Below, one piece after another: positions 1 to 7,013 of a stretch of DNA of 10,991 bases (within the stretch, counting starts at the first letter, position 1; every line of letters begins with the position of its first letter). Source of the stretch: JANYJJ01 sp038241115 (GTDB lineage Bacteria; Pseudomonadota; Gammaproteobacteria; Burkholderiales; Burkholderiaceae_C); the NCBI GenBank assembly GCA_038241115.1, contig JBBRGA010000117.1, forward strand, positions 1 to 10,991, written 5' to 3'. The notes under the pieces are model-generated. The model ran no database searches and had not been told where the DNA came from. It worked only from the letters and a program-made list of their open reading frames with translations. Both the position numbers and the translations under genes were made by a program.

Positions 1-1
1 A

Positions 2-526
2 CAGTCGGCTTGGACTTTCAGGTACTTCCTGACCGCGAACACAGGCGCGACACCCGATGCAGTTCAGGTTTACCGTACGCGTGCCAGAGCATTGAGCATT
101 GCCGAGTTGCGCAGCACCCGCTTCGCGGCGTTGAGCTCTGCCACCATCAACACAATTGTGGCCAATGCTTCTGCAACGACGGGCAATATGGCGCTGGAGT
201 CCACGGCACCGTTCAACTTTGCATGGACGGTTGCGGCCGGAGCGCTGCCGCCAACCAGATCGGTCTTGACGGGACGCTACTTGACCGGGGTTACAGCAAC
301 CTCAGCAGCGAGTTTCACCGACTCGCTCAGCTTCGATTTGTCAGCAAGAGCTGGCGCTATTGGGTGTTCAACACAAAACACCAGCGACACCCACTGCGTG
401 GGCGGCACAGGTGGCGGCTTCAAACTTGGCAGCACCGCCACCGCCTTGGGCCTGAGCGCGACGGATACGCTGGGCAGGCAGTTTCAGTCGCAGTACGCCA
501 CGTACGCTTTGACCATCGCGAATTGA
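2..526 (+). CDS. C-terminal part of an unrecognised Ala/Ser/Thr-rich protein (5' end outside window)
   Basis: The reading frame is open from the left edge, so the real start is upstream; 174 residues and a TGA stop are inside the window. A TTG at 92 is in frame but there is no reason to prefer it as a start. The visible part is rich in Ala, Ser, Thr and Gly, has almost no Lys, and carries two cysteines about ten residues apart (in GCSTQNTSDTHC) that could form a disulfide. It ends TYALTIAN. This composition suits an exported or surface protein (pilin-like, adhesin-like), but I recognise no domain and do not assign a function. The overlapping frame starting at position 10 is Cys/His/Arg-rich and looks like an out-of-frame shadow. 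Being coding in this frame is moderately certain; function is unknown. Confidence 0.6.
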   Translation, partial: QSAWTFRYFLTANTGATPDAVQVYRTRARALSIAELRSTRFAALSSATINTIVANASATTGNMALESTAPFNFAWTVAAGALPPTRSVLTGRYLTGVTATSAASFTDSLSFDLSARAGAIGCSTQNTSDTHCVGGTGGGFKLGSTATALGLSATDTLGRQFQSQYATYALTIAN

Positions 527-554
527 GCTTCTGTGCGCTGTTTTCGCTTCTGCT

Positions 555-595
555 GAAGTGACTGGATAAACAAGCGTCACTTCGGGAGTCACTTC
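555..595. terminator. Possible hairpin terminator between convergent genes
   Basis: GAAGTGAC at 555-562 is the exact inverse of GTCACTTC at 576-583, giving an 8-bp stem with a 13-base loop. A second copy of GTCACTTC follows at 588-595, so the left arm could pair with either. The element lies between the stop of the left-hand gene and the stop of the M48 protease gene, whose TGA is inside the second copy. No T-tract follows on either strand, so it is a weak intrinsic terminator at best. Confidence 0.35.
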
Positions 596-1554
596 TCCTC
601 ACGGGCCGGCACGCTTTCATTCGTGTCGGCCGTTTCCGTTCTGGGGGCCGATGGCTTCAGCGCCTCAAAGCGCCTCTTGGGTTTTTCAGCGCGTGCGTAC
701 AGGCCTTCCACGTCGGGGATGTTGGCCTGCAGGTCTCTGATTCGCGTGGCGCCGGCTGGGTGGGTGCTTAGCCACTGGGGCGGTGCGCCTTTGTTGGCCA
801 CCGCCATTTTTTCCCACAACCTGACCGACGCCTGCGGGTCGTAGCCGCCGCGGGCGGCCAGGTCGAGGCCAATCTTGTCGGCTTCAGATTCATCGTCGCG
901 GCCAAACTTCAGGCTGACCAACTGCGCGCCCATGTTGGCCACGTATTGGCCGCCGCTGCCCAGACCAAACAGCGCTGAACCAATGCCGATGGCCAGGTTG
1001 GTGGCGGCCGATTTGCCCATTCGAGCGCGCGCGTGTTCGCGCAGCGCGTGTGCAATTTCGTGGCCCATGACCTGCGCCACTTCGTCGTCGGTGAGCTTGA
1101 GTTGCTCGAGGATTCCGCTGTAAAAAGCAATCTTGCCGCCAGGCATGCAAAAGGCGTTGATCTGCTTGCTGCCGATCAGGTTGACCTCCCAGTTCCACTT
1201 GGCTGCGCGCGGTGTGCTGTTCAGGTTGGCGGCATTGGTGAACGGCACCAGGCGCTGCGCAATGGCGCGCAGGCGCACCACCTGCGGGTTGTTGTCTGGC
1301 GCCAGCGCGCGCTGCTGAGCGGCTTGTTGCAGCATCTGCCGGTACTGCTGCTGCGCCGCGGCCTCGACCTCTTCGGCGGGCACCAATTTACTGAAGCTCG
1401 ACTCCTTGTCGACCTGCACGCCGTCGCGTGCGAAAGCAGGCATTGACAACCCCGCGCCGGCTGCGAGCAAGCCACCGGTGAAAAGGCGTCGCGAATGCAA
1501 AGCGCAGCCGCAGTAAACAGCGTGGGGGGAGATGAGGGTGGGTTCTTGGTTCAT
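589..1554 (-). CDS. M48-family zinc metalloprotease with Tat-type signal peptide
   Basis: This 321-residue protein is a periplasmic peptidase of the kind that includes LoiP/YcaL and BepA, which take part in quality control of envelope proteins. The zinc site is visible: HEIAH at residues 165-169, whose two histidines bind zinc and whose glutamate is catalytic, and the third ligand in ESEAD at 222-226. A late STHPAGATRI segment (263-272) matches the HP...RI motif common in BepA/LoiP-like members. The N-terminus reads SRRLFTGGLLAAGAG followed by a hydrophobic stretch and a likely cut after AFA (residue 42), which fits a twin-arginine (Tat) signal, with RR at 22-23. The C-terminal 35 residues or so are charged and low in complexity. 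No TPR domain is seen, unlike full-length BepA. No clear Shine-Dalgarno sequence precedes the ATG. The gene lies downstream of the AmpG operon but is separated from it by a likely terminator, so it probably has its own promoter. Family assignment is secure; substrate is unknown. Confidence 0.93.
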   Translation of the reverse strand: MNQEPTLISPHAVYCGCALHSRRLFTGGLLAAGAGLSMPAFARDGVQVDKESSFSKLVPAEEVEAAAQQQYRQMLQQAAQQRALAPDNNPQVVRLRAIAQRLVPFTNAANLNSTPRAAKWNWEVNLIGSKQINAFCMPGGKIAFYSGILEQLKLTDDEVAQVMGHEIAHALREHARARMGKSAATNLAIGIGSALFGLGSGGQYVANMGAQLVSLKFGRDDESEADKIGLDLAARGGYDPQASVRLWEKMAVANKGAPPQWLSTHPAGATRIRDLQANIPDVEGLYARAEKPKRRFEALKPSAPRTETADTNESVPAREEK

Positions 1555-1632
1555 GTTTGTGCCCGATCAAGAGCTGAAGTCTGCTCAACGTAAATCGACC
1601 CGAAGTGATATCAGCAAAGCTTGTGCGCGAAG

Positions 1633-1727
1633 AAAAAAACCCGTTCGGGCTGAGGTGGTCTTTCCGACCGTCCTGAGGTGTCGAAGGAAGCCCTGCGTGA
1701 ACCCTTCGATACCTCAGGGCGAACGGG
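1633..1727 (-). terminator. Intrinsic terminator of the glc-lrg-ampG operon built from a nested palindromic (REP-like) repeat
   Basis: Outer arms 1640-1656 (CCCGTTCGGGCTGAGGT) and 1711-1727 (ACCTCAGGGCGAACGGG) pair at 15 of 17 positions. Read on the minus strand, the structure is followed directly by seven T (the A-run at 1633-1639), the layout of a rho-independent terminator 40 bases or more after the ampG stop. An alternative inner hairpin, 1672-1687 with 1703-1718, pairs at 15 of 16 positions and shares the right arm with the outer stem. A small GGTC/GACC hairpin (1657-1660, 1666-1669) lies between. The CGTTCGGGCTGAGG core resembles dispersed palindromic repeats that I recall from Comamonadaceae intergenic regions. 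The terminator role is likely; repeat-family membership needs a genome search. Confidence 0.7.
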
Positions 1728-1768
1728 ACAGGTGTGCGTGCCAGGTAACTCGTTCATTGAAGCCCATC

Positions 1769-3376
1769 TTAGTCATCCACCAACGGCGCATTCGGATCAA
1801 CCTCCAGCGCCTGCACCGCCTCGCGCATCCACCACAACATCACCAACGCCGGCAGCGCCACCACGGTGGACACGATGAAGAAAGTGGGCCAGCCGATGGA
1901 CTCGGCCAACACGCCCGCCAGCGGCCCCACCCACACCCGGCCCACCGACGCAAAGGCCGACAGCAGCGCGAACTGCGTGGCGGTGAAGCGCTGATTGCAC
2001 AGGCTCATCAAAAAAGCCACGAAAGCTGCGGTGCCCATGCCGCCAGACAAGTTTTCAGCGGCGATCACCATCAGCAAACCGCCGTCCACCGGCGCGGCGT
2101 GGGCCAGCTTCACAAAGCCCCAGTCAAAGGCCGGAATGACCACGCCGCTCATCAAGCCCTTGCCGTTGACGGCCAGCCACCAAAAGCCCAGGTTGCTGAG
2201 CATTTGCAACACGCCAAACCACATCAGCGCGCGCCACAAACCCAGGCGCAGCATGAGCACACCGCCAAGCAGCGCGCCGCCGATGGTCAACCACAAACCG
2301 ATGACTTTGTTCACCACGCCCACTTCGGCGGTGGTGAAAGCCATGGCCTTGATGAGGAAGGGCGTCATGAGCGAGCCCGCAAATGCATCCCCCAGTTTGT
2401 AAAGCACGATGAAGGCGAGAAAAGCCGCCGCGCCGCGCTGGCTGAAGTAGCTGTTCAAGCCGCCCAGCAGAGTTTCGAATTTGGCAGCACGCGCAGCCCA
2501 CGCGGCCAGCGGCAGGGTGATGGCGATGCCCATCAGCAAGGCCAGCAAATCGGCCCACCTGCCTTGCAAGGCCGCGGGCAAAGAGCTGCCCACGAACAGC
2601 GGCGCGGTGATGCTGCGCGCCAGGCCGGGCAAGAACTTTTCGCTCACCAAAAAGCCCAGCACCACGGCGGCCACCACAGCCAAAAAACCCAGCACGTCCT
2701 GGCGCGCCACGCTGGTGGGCGCGGCAAAGTTTTTCAGGCGCGGCAGGGCCACGGCCGACAGCACCGCCGCAATGACCATCAGCCACGCCATGAAGCGGTA
2801 AACCTCGGGCCACGTCCAGCCGCCGCCTTGCGTTGGGTCGACCCAAATGAAGGCCACGCCGCCCGACAAAATCATCGCCAGCCGGTAGCCCATCACGCCC
2901 AGCGACGCGCCCAATCCGCGCTCGGTGGCGGCCAGCAAATCGGTGCGGTAGGCGTCGATCACCACGTCTTGCGACGCCGACACAAAGGCCACCAGCACCG
3001 CCAGCAGAGCAAAGCTGCGGGTGGCGTCGGTGGGCGAGGTGCCCGCCATCCACCACAACGAGGCCGCCAGCGCCAATTGCGTGACCACCAACCAGCCACG
3101 ACGCCGCCCCAGCCACGGGAGCTCGAATCGGTCCATCAGCGGCGCCCACAAGAATTTGAAGGTGTAGGGCAGGCCCACCAAGCTCAGGAAGCCGATGGTG
3201 GCCACGTCCACGCCGGACACGCTGAGCCAGGCTTGCATGGCCTGGCCTGTGAGCGCCAATGGCAGTCCAGAGGCAAAACCCAGAGCGGCCACCACCAGCA
3301 GGCGGTGCAGCGCGAGGAAGGTCAAACCAGATGGAAGGGGCGCAGGAGCCGGAGCAGGAACAGGAACAGGACGCAT
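1769..3376 (-). CDS. ampG: AmpG family muropeptide permease (MFS)
   Basis: AmpG is an inner-membrane major facilitator protein that imports GlcNAc-1,6-anhydroMurNAc peptides from the periplasm for cell-wall recycling. In many species it thereby controls induction of AmpC beta-lactamase. Family landmarks are present in order: GLPYTFKFLWAPLMDR (68-83), SQDVVIDAYRTDLL (135-148), YKLGDAFAGSLMTPFLI (326-342) and AENLSGGMGTAAFVAFL (440-456), with hydrophobic segments along the whole 535 residues. This is somewhat longer than the E. coli protein (about 490). The first 16 residues are a Pro/Ala/Val-rich run that precedes the first helix and comes from a hexanucleotide repeat. The ATG at 3376 has no obvious Shine-Dalgarno sequence. 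The gene starts 55 bases after the glcF stop on the same strand, with no terminator visible between them, so it is probably the last gene of that operon. Family identity is strong. Confidence 0.93.
   Translation of the reverse strand: MRPVPVPAPAPAPLPSGLTFLALHRLLVVAALGFASGLPLALTGQAMQAWLSVSGVDVATIGFLSLVGLPYTFKFLWAPLMDRFELPWLGRRRGWLVVTQLALAASLWWMAGTSPTDATRSFALLAVLVAFVSASQDVVIDAYRTDLLAATERGLGASLGVMGYRLAMILSGGVAFIWVDPTQGGGWTWPEVYRFMAWLMVIAAVLSAVALPRLKNFAAPTSVARQDVLGFLAVVAAVVLGFLVSEKFLPGLARSITAPLFVGSSLPAALQGRWADLLALLMGIAITLPLAAWAARAAKFETLLGGLNSYFSQRGAAAFLAFIVLYKLGDAFAGSLMTPFLIKAMAFTTAEVGVVNKVIGLWLTIGGALLGGVLMLRLGLWRALMWFGVLQMLSNLGFWWLAVNGKGLMSGVVIPAFDWGFVKLAHAAPVDGGLLMVIAAENLSGGMGTAAFVAFLMSLCNQRFTATQFALLSAFASVGRVWVGPLAGVLAESIGWPTFFIVSTVVALPALVMLWWMREAVQALEVDPNAPLVDD
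3342..3371. repeat. Hexanucleotide tandem repeat in the ampG start region
   Basis: On the plus strand five consecutive six-base units read GCAGGA, GCCGGA, GCAGGA, ACAGGA and ACAGGA. On the coding (minus) strand each unit gives a Val-Pro or Ala-Pro dipeptide, which accounts for residues 4-13 of AmpG. Gain or loss of a unit would keep the reading frame. Confidence 0.8.
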
Positions 3377-3431
3377 GCGAGATTTTCGCAGGGCTGTGCG
3401 TGCCCGTTCCAGGGCCCATCGGAGCGCCGCT

Positions 3432-4667
3432 TCAAGCCTCCAAAGCTTCGTCCACCACCTCGATCCAATGCCTCACCGGCGTGTCGGTGCCAGTTTGCAA
3501 ATGCTGAATGCAACCCACATTGGCCGACACGATCACTTGCGGTTTCAACGGCTCCAAATTGGCCAGCTTGCGGTCGCGCAGTGCATAAGCCAGCTCGGGT
3601 TGGGTGACGGAATAAGTGCCCGCAGAGCCGCAGCACAAATGGCTTTCACAGGCCGCCAGCTTCACCTCAAAGCCCAACGCGTTCAAGTGCGTTTCAACCC
3701 CGCCGCGCAACTGCTGCCCGTGCTGCAGGGTGCACGGCGGATGAAAGGCCAATTGCTTGGTGGTTGTGACCTGCAGCTTGCGCTTCAGAGGTTCTACCAA
3801 CTCGGGCAGCAGCTCGCTCAAGTCGCGGGTGAGTTCGCTGATGCGCTTGGCTTTGTCAGCGTAGGCCGGGTCGTGTGCCAACGCGTGGCCATAGTCTTTC
3901 ACCGTCACGCCGCAGCCCGATGCGTTCATCACCACGGCTTCGACCTTGCCCGCTTGCACCGACGGCCACCACGCATCGACATTGCGGCGCATGTCGGCCA
4001 AGCCGCCCTCGTGGTCGTTCAAGTGGCTGCGGATGGCGCCGCAACAGCCCGCGTTGTCAGCGACCACCGTTTGAATGCCGCAGGCATCGAGCACGCGGGC
4101 GGTGGCGCTGTTGATGTTGGGCATCATGGCCGGCTGAACACAGCCCATCAACATCAAGACCTTGCGCTCGTGGGTGCGTGTGGGCCACAGGTGGGCACGT
4201 GCACCGGCCTTGGCTGGCACCTTGTTTTTCAGCGCGGCGGGTAACAGTGGCCGCACCAGTTGACCCATCTTCATGGCCGGTGAAAACAGCGGCGACGTCA
4301 GGCCCTCCTTCAGCAACCAGCGCACCGATTGCTCAGACTTGGGCCGCTCGACTTTGGCCTCCACGATGCGCCGCCCTATTTCCACCAAGGCACCGTACTG
4401 CACGCCCGACGGGCAGGTGGTTTCGCAGTTGCGACAGGTCAGGCAGCGGTCCAGATGCAGCTGCGTTTTGCGCGTGACCTCGGCGCCTTCGAGCACCTGC
4501 TTCATCAGGTAGATGCGACCGCGCGGGCCGTCCAATTCGTCGCCCAACAATTGGTAAGTAGGGCACGTGGCGTTGCAGAAGCCGCAGTGCACGCAGCTTC
4601 GCAAAATCGCCTCGGCTTCTTCGCCGTCGCGGGTGCCTTTGAATTCAGGGGCGAGTTGAGTTTGCAT
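3432..4667 (-). CDS. glcF: Glycolate oxidase iron-sulfur subunit GlcF
   Basis: GlcF is the iron-sulfur subunit that accepts electrons from the GlcD/GlcE flavin subunits and passes them to the membrane during glycolate oxidation. The 411-residue length fits the family (E. coli about 407). Two ferredoxin-type clusters are visible: CVHCGFCNATCP with Cys 25, 28, 31 and 35, and CLTCRNCETTCP with Cys 75, 78, 81 and 85. Each should bind one [4Fe-4S]. Two cysteine-rich CCG domains follow, with CCG at 208-210 (NAGCCGAIRSH) and 345-347 (SHLCCGSAGTYS), as in heterodisulfide-reductase-like subunits. The gene is parted from glcD and glcE by the lrgAB-like pair and begins 56 bases after the lrgB stop, a rather AT-rich spacer that could hold an internal promoter, though I cannot pick out clear boxes. 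No good Shine-Dalgarno sequence precedes the ATG. Identification is firm. Confidence 0.96.
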   Translation of the reverse strand: MQTQLAPEFKGTRDGEEAEAILRSCVHCGFCNATCPTYQLLGDELDGPRGRIYLMKQVLEGAEVTRKTQLHLDRCLTCRNCETTCPSGVQYGALVEIGRRIVEAKVERPKSEQSVRWLLKEGLTSPLFSPAMKMGQLVRPLLPAALKNKVPAKAGARAHLWPTRTHERKVLMLMGCVQPAMMPNINSATARVLDACGIQTVVADNAGCCGAIRSHLNDHEGGLADMRRNVDAWWPSVQAGKVEAVVMNASGCGVTVKDYGHALAHDPAYADKAKRISELTRDLSELLPELVEPLKRKLQVTTTKQLAFHPPCTLQHGQQLRGGVETHLNALGFEVKLAACESHLCCGSAGTYSVTQPELAYALRDRKLANLEPLKPQVIVSANVGCIQHLQTGTDTPVRHWIEVVDEALEA

Positions 4668-4723
4668 GGCGTGGTCGCTAAAAATTCAATCTAGAAATTG
4701 ACTCGGAACTCTGAGGAAAAACA

Positions 4724-5437
4724 TCAAAGCCACTTGAACACCAGCGGCATCAACAGCGATGCCAACACCACTTGAAGGCTCAGCGCCAAAGCAGCGTACG
4801 CGCCGGCGTCGGGGTGAACTTGCAGGGCGCGCGCAGCACCGATGCCGTGGGCGATGGTGCCGATGGAAAAGCCCCTTACCTCAGCGGCGTTCACGCGCAA
4901 GGCATCAAACAAATACTTGGCACTGACGGCACCGACCAAACCGGTGAGCACCGCAAACACCGCGCTCAAAGCCGGGATGCCGCCGATCTGCTCGGCGATG
5001 CCCATGGCCACCGGCGCCGTGACCGACTTGGGCACCAAAGAGCGCAACACGTCGGCGGGCAATCCCAGCGCCGTACCAATCGCAAACGCGCTGAGTGCCG
5101 CGGCCACGCCACCCGCCAGGGCCGCGGCAGCGATGGGCGCGATGCGCAGGCGCAACTCGGCTCGGCGTTGCCACAACGGCCACGCCAGCGCCACGACGGC
5201 GGGGCCCAACAAAAAATGGATGAACTGCGCGCCTGAAAAGTAAGTCGGGTAGGGCGTGCCGCTGAGCGTCAACAAAGCCGCCAACAGCACCACGCTCCAC
5301 AGCACCGGGTTGGCCCAGGGCGCGTGGTGGGCGCGTTGGTACACAGCGCGCGCGAGCACATAGACGACCAGCGTGGCAGTCAGGCCGAACAGCGGCGTGG
5401 CCGACAGGTAAACCCACAGCTCGACGAAGGGCGTCAT
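4724..5437 (-). CDS. lrgB: LrgB/CidB/YohK-family membrane protein
   Basis: This 237-residue inner-membrane protein belongs to the LrgB/CidB/YohK family (Pfam LrgB). Visible landmarks are FIHFLLGPAVVALAWPL (72-88), the signature LVPKSVTAPVAMGIAEQIGG (134-153) and GTIAHGIGAARAL (193-205), with hydrophobic segments throughout. Family members were first described as partners of LrgA/CidA in murein hydrolase control. Later work ties the pair to transport of small carboxylates: pyruvate for B. subtilis PftAB, and glycolate/glycerate for plant PLGG1, an LrgA-LrgB fusion. The ATG lies 10 bases after the stop of the lrgA-like gene, so the two are almost certainly co-translated. Placement between glcE and glcF argues for a transport role with glycolate or a relative as substrate (inference). 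The symbol is used for the family, not for the staphylococcal function. Confidence 0.92.
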   Translation of the reverse strand: MTPFVELWVYLSATPLFGLTATLVVYVLARAVYQRAHHAPWANPVLWSVVLLAALLTLSGTPYPTYFSGAQFIHFLLGPAVVALAWPLWQRRAELRLRIAPIAAAALAGGVAAALSAFAIGTALGLPADVLRSLVPKSVTAPVAMGIAEQIGGIPALSAVFAVLTGLVGAVSAKYLFDALRVNAAEVRGFSIGTIAHGIGAARALQVHPDAGAYAALALSLQVVLASLLMPLVFKWL

Positions 5438-5447
5438 GGCAAATCCG

Positions 5448-5810
5448 TCATGCCGCAGCGCGGGGTTTCAGCATGGCGCGCAGCACCAGCGCCGTCACTG
5501 CCAAACCGATCCAGGTGGACAGCACCAGCGCCACCACCATGCGCACGCCGTACTGCGAAATCAAGGCCAAGTGCGTCATCACGCCCACGCCCACCGGCAC
5601 GAAAAGCAGCGACAAATGCTCGAGCAGCATGTTCGCCGCGACAGATACCGGAGCGCTCACGCGCCTGAAGCGCAGCGCCGCCAACAACAGCAACATGCCG
5701 ACCACCGGGCCGGGCAAGCCCAGCGGCGTGCTGCGCGAAATCAGCTCTCCCGCCGACTGGAACAGCAGCAGCCAGGCCAGCCCCGTGAGCGCGTCGGTGC
5801 GGGCTTGCAT
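5448..5810 (-). CDS. lrgA: LrgA/CidA-family membrane protein
   Basis: This small hydrophobic protein has about four membrane segments. I place the start at the ATG at 5810, giving 120 residues beginning MQARTDALTGLAWLLLFQ. The frame stays open to an ATG at 5888, but that start would overlap the end of glcE by 50 bases and add 26 residues with three Cys that do not look like the family. The family pattern is clear in LGLPGPVVGMLLLL (about residues 31-44) and in LLEHLSLLFVPVGVGVMTHLALI (about 62-84). With the start at 5810 the gap to the glcE stop is 28 bases; no strong Shine-Dalgarno sequence is visible, so translation may depend on coupling. LrgA and LrgB proteins work as a pair. In this operon they are best read as a two-part carrier rather than a holin system (inference). 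Confidence 0.88.
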   Translation of the reverse strand: MQARTDALTGLAWLLLFQSAGELISRSTPLGLPGPVVGMLLLLAALRFRRVSAPVSVAANMLLEHLSLLFVPVGVGVMTHLALISQYGVRMVVALVLSTWIGLAVTALVLRAMLKPRAAA

Positions 5811-5838
5811 CAGGTGGCAGTGTCGCGACTTGACGGCA

Positions 5839-6999
5839 TCACAAACCGGGGTACATCCGGCCAGGGTTGAAGATGCCGTTGGGGTCAAACGAACGCTTCA
5901 TCTCAAGGTGAATTTGCGCCAGCGGTTCGGTCAGCGGGGTGAACACGCCGCTTGATTTGTCGGTCGCGCGAAACAGCGTGGCATGACCGCCTTTGGCGAG
6001 CGCTGCGGCGCGAACAGCCGCAGCCTGGCCCGCAGCAGTGAGCAACCAGCGCTGTGCGCCGCCCCACTCGATCAAGGATTCGCCGGGCAATCCCAACGGT
6101 GCGGTGGTGGACGGCACCGAGATGCGCCACAGCTCGCCGCGACCGCTGGCTTCACCGGAATTCACGGCCTCGCTGGCGTAGGCAAAAAACACATCGGTGT
6201 GATCGCGCACGCCGCGCCAGAACAACACAGCCTCGTCGGCTGGCACCAACTCGCCGCCCAGCTTCTTGACCGCCGCCTGCACCGCCGCCACCGCGCCGCT
6301 CAAACGCAGCACCAGCGTGTCGTTCCACCAGGTGCTGCCACTCAGCGGCAACGGCTGTCCGCCCCACTGATTGAGCTGCCGAATGGCGGCGGCTTCGTTC
6401 ATTTGAAAGCACAGCGTGGCGGTGGCGGGCGCGGTGGGCAGTACCTTGAGCGAGACCTCCAAAATCACGCCCAAGGTGCCGAGTGAGCCCGCCAGCAAGC
6501 GCGACACGTCATAGCCCGCGACGTTTTTAATCACCTGCCCGCCAAAGCTCATCACCTCGCCCTGGCCGCCCAGCAAGGTCACGCCCAGCACGTAGTCGCG
6601 CACGCTGCCAGCCTGAGCGCGCGATGGCCCGGCCAAGCCGGCTGCGACCATGCCGCCGACCGTGGCCTGCGATGCTTTGTCGGCGTTGGCGTTGCGGCCC
6701 GCAGTGAAATGTGGCGGCTCGAACGGCAAACACTGGCCCTTCTCGGCCAGCGCGGCTTCCAACTCGGCCAGCGGTGTGCCACAGCGCGCGGTGACCACCA
6801 GCTCGCTGGGTTGATGACTGGAAATGCCGCTCAGTTCGCGGGTGTTCAACACCTCGCGTGCGGCTTCAACCGGCATGGCCTCACCGTAAAACTGCTTGCT
6901 GCCGCCGCCGCAGATGTTCAAAGGCGTCTTGGCGGCGTTGGCCGTTTTGACCTGGTCGATCAGCGTTTGCAGCGCAATGTCGTTTTGCAGACCGTGCAT
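5839..6999 (-). CDS. glcE: Glycolate oxidase FAD-binding subunit GlcE
   Basis: GlcE is the second flavin-type subunit of the glycolate oxidase complex and is needed together with GlcD and GlcF for activity. The 386-residue protein shows a PCMH-type FAD-binding domain: LNICGGGSKQFYG (27-39), LPFEPPHF (91-98), ATVGGMVAAGLAGPSRAQAG (112-131), VRDYVLGVTLL (133-143) and KNVAGYDVSRLLAGSLGTLG (158-177). It closes with the family ending FDPNGIFNPGRMYPGL (371-386). It is shorter than GlcD because it lacks the full oxidase C-terminal domain, as expected for GlcE (E. coli about 350). The ATG lies 14 bases after the glcD stop. A GAGG that overlaps the glcD stop codon on the minus strand can act as its ribosome binding site, which points to translational coupling. 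Confidence 0.95.
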   Translation of the reverse strand: MHGLQNDIALQTLIDQVKTANAAKTPLNICGGGSKQFYGEAMPVEAAREVLNTRELSGISSHQPSELVVTARCGTPLAELEAALAEKGQCLPFEPPHFTAGRNANADKASQATVGGMVAAGLAGPSRAQAGSVRDYVLGVTLLGGQGEVMSFGGQVIKNVAGYDVSRLLAGSLGTLGVILEVSLKVLPTAPATATLCFQMNEAAAIRQLNQWGGQPLPLSGSTWWNDTLVLRLSGAVAAVQAAVKKLGGELVPADEAVLFWRGVRDHTDVFFAYASEAVNSGEASGRGELWRISVPSTTAPLGLPGESLIEWGGAQRWLLTAAGQAAAVRAAALAKGGHATLFRATDKSSGVFTPLTEPLAQIHLEMKRSFDPNGIFNPGRMYPGL

Positions 7000-7013
7000 G
7001 TTGAGTGACGACC

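Noticed and set aside
2124..3419. Second minus-strand frame of 431 codons overlapping ampG
   Set aside because: It is out of frame with AmpG, Gly/Arg/His-rich, and shows no membrane segments. The AmpG frame carries all the family motifs.
1532..3607. Long plus-strand open frame of 691 codons opposite ampG
   Set aside because: Its product is dominated by His, Gln, Arg and Gly with no domain or hydrophobic pattern. It lies antisense to a clear AmpG coding frame and is explained by the codon bias of that gene.
4724..5810. Holin/antiholin (programmed lysis) role for the LrgA/LrgB pair
   Set aside because: Not excluded by sequence, but the embedding between glcE and glcF and the known carboxylate-transport relatives make a carrier role the better reading. 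No LytSR-type regulator is in the window.
5811..5888. Upstream ATG at 5888 for the lrgA-like gene
   Set aside because: It would overlap the glcE coding end by 50 bases and add a Cys-rich stretch unlike the family. The ATG at 5810 places the first helix at the usual distance.
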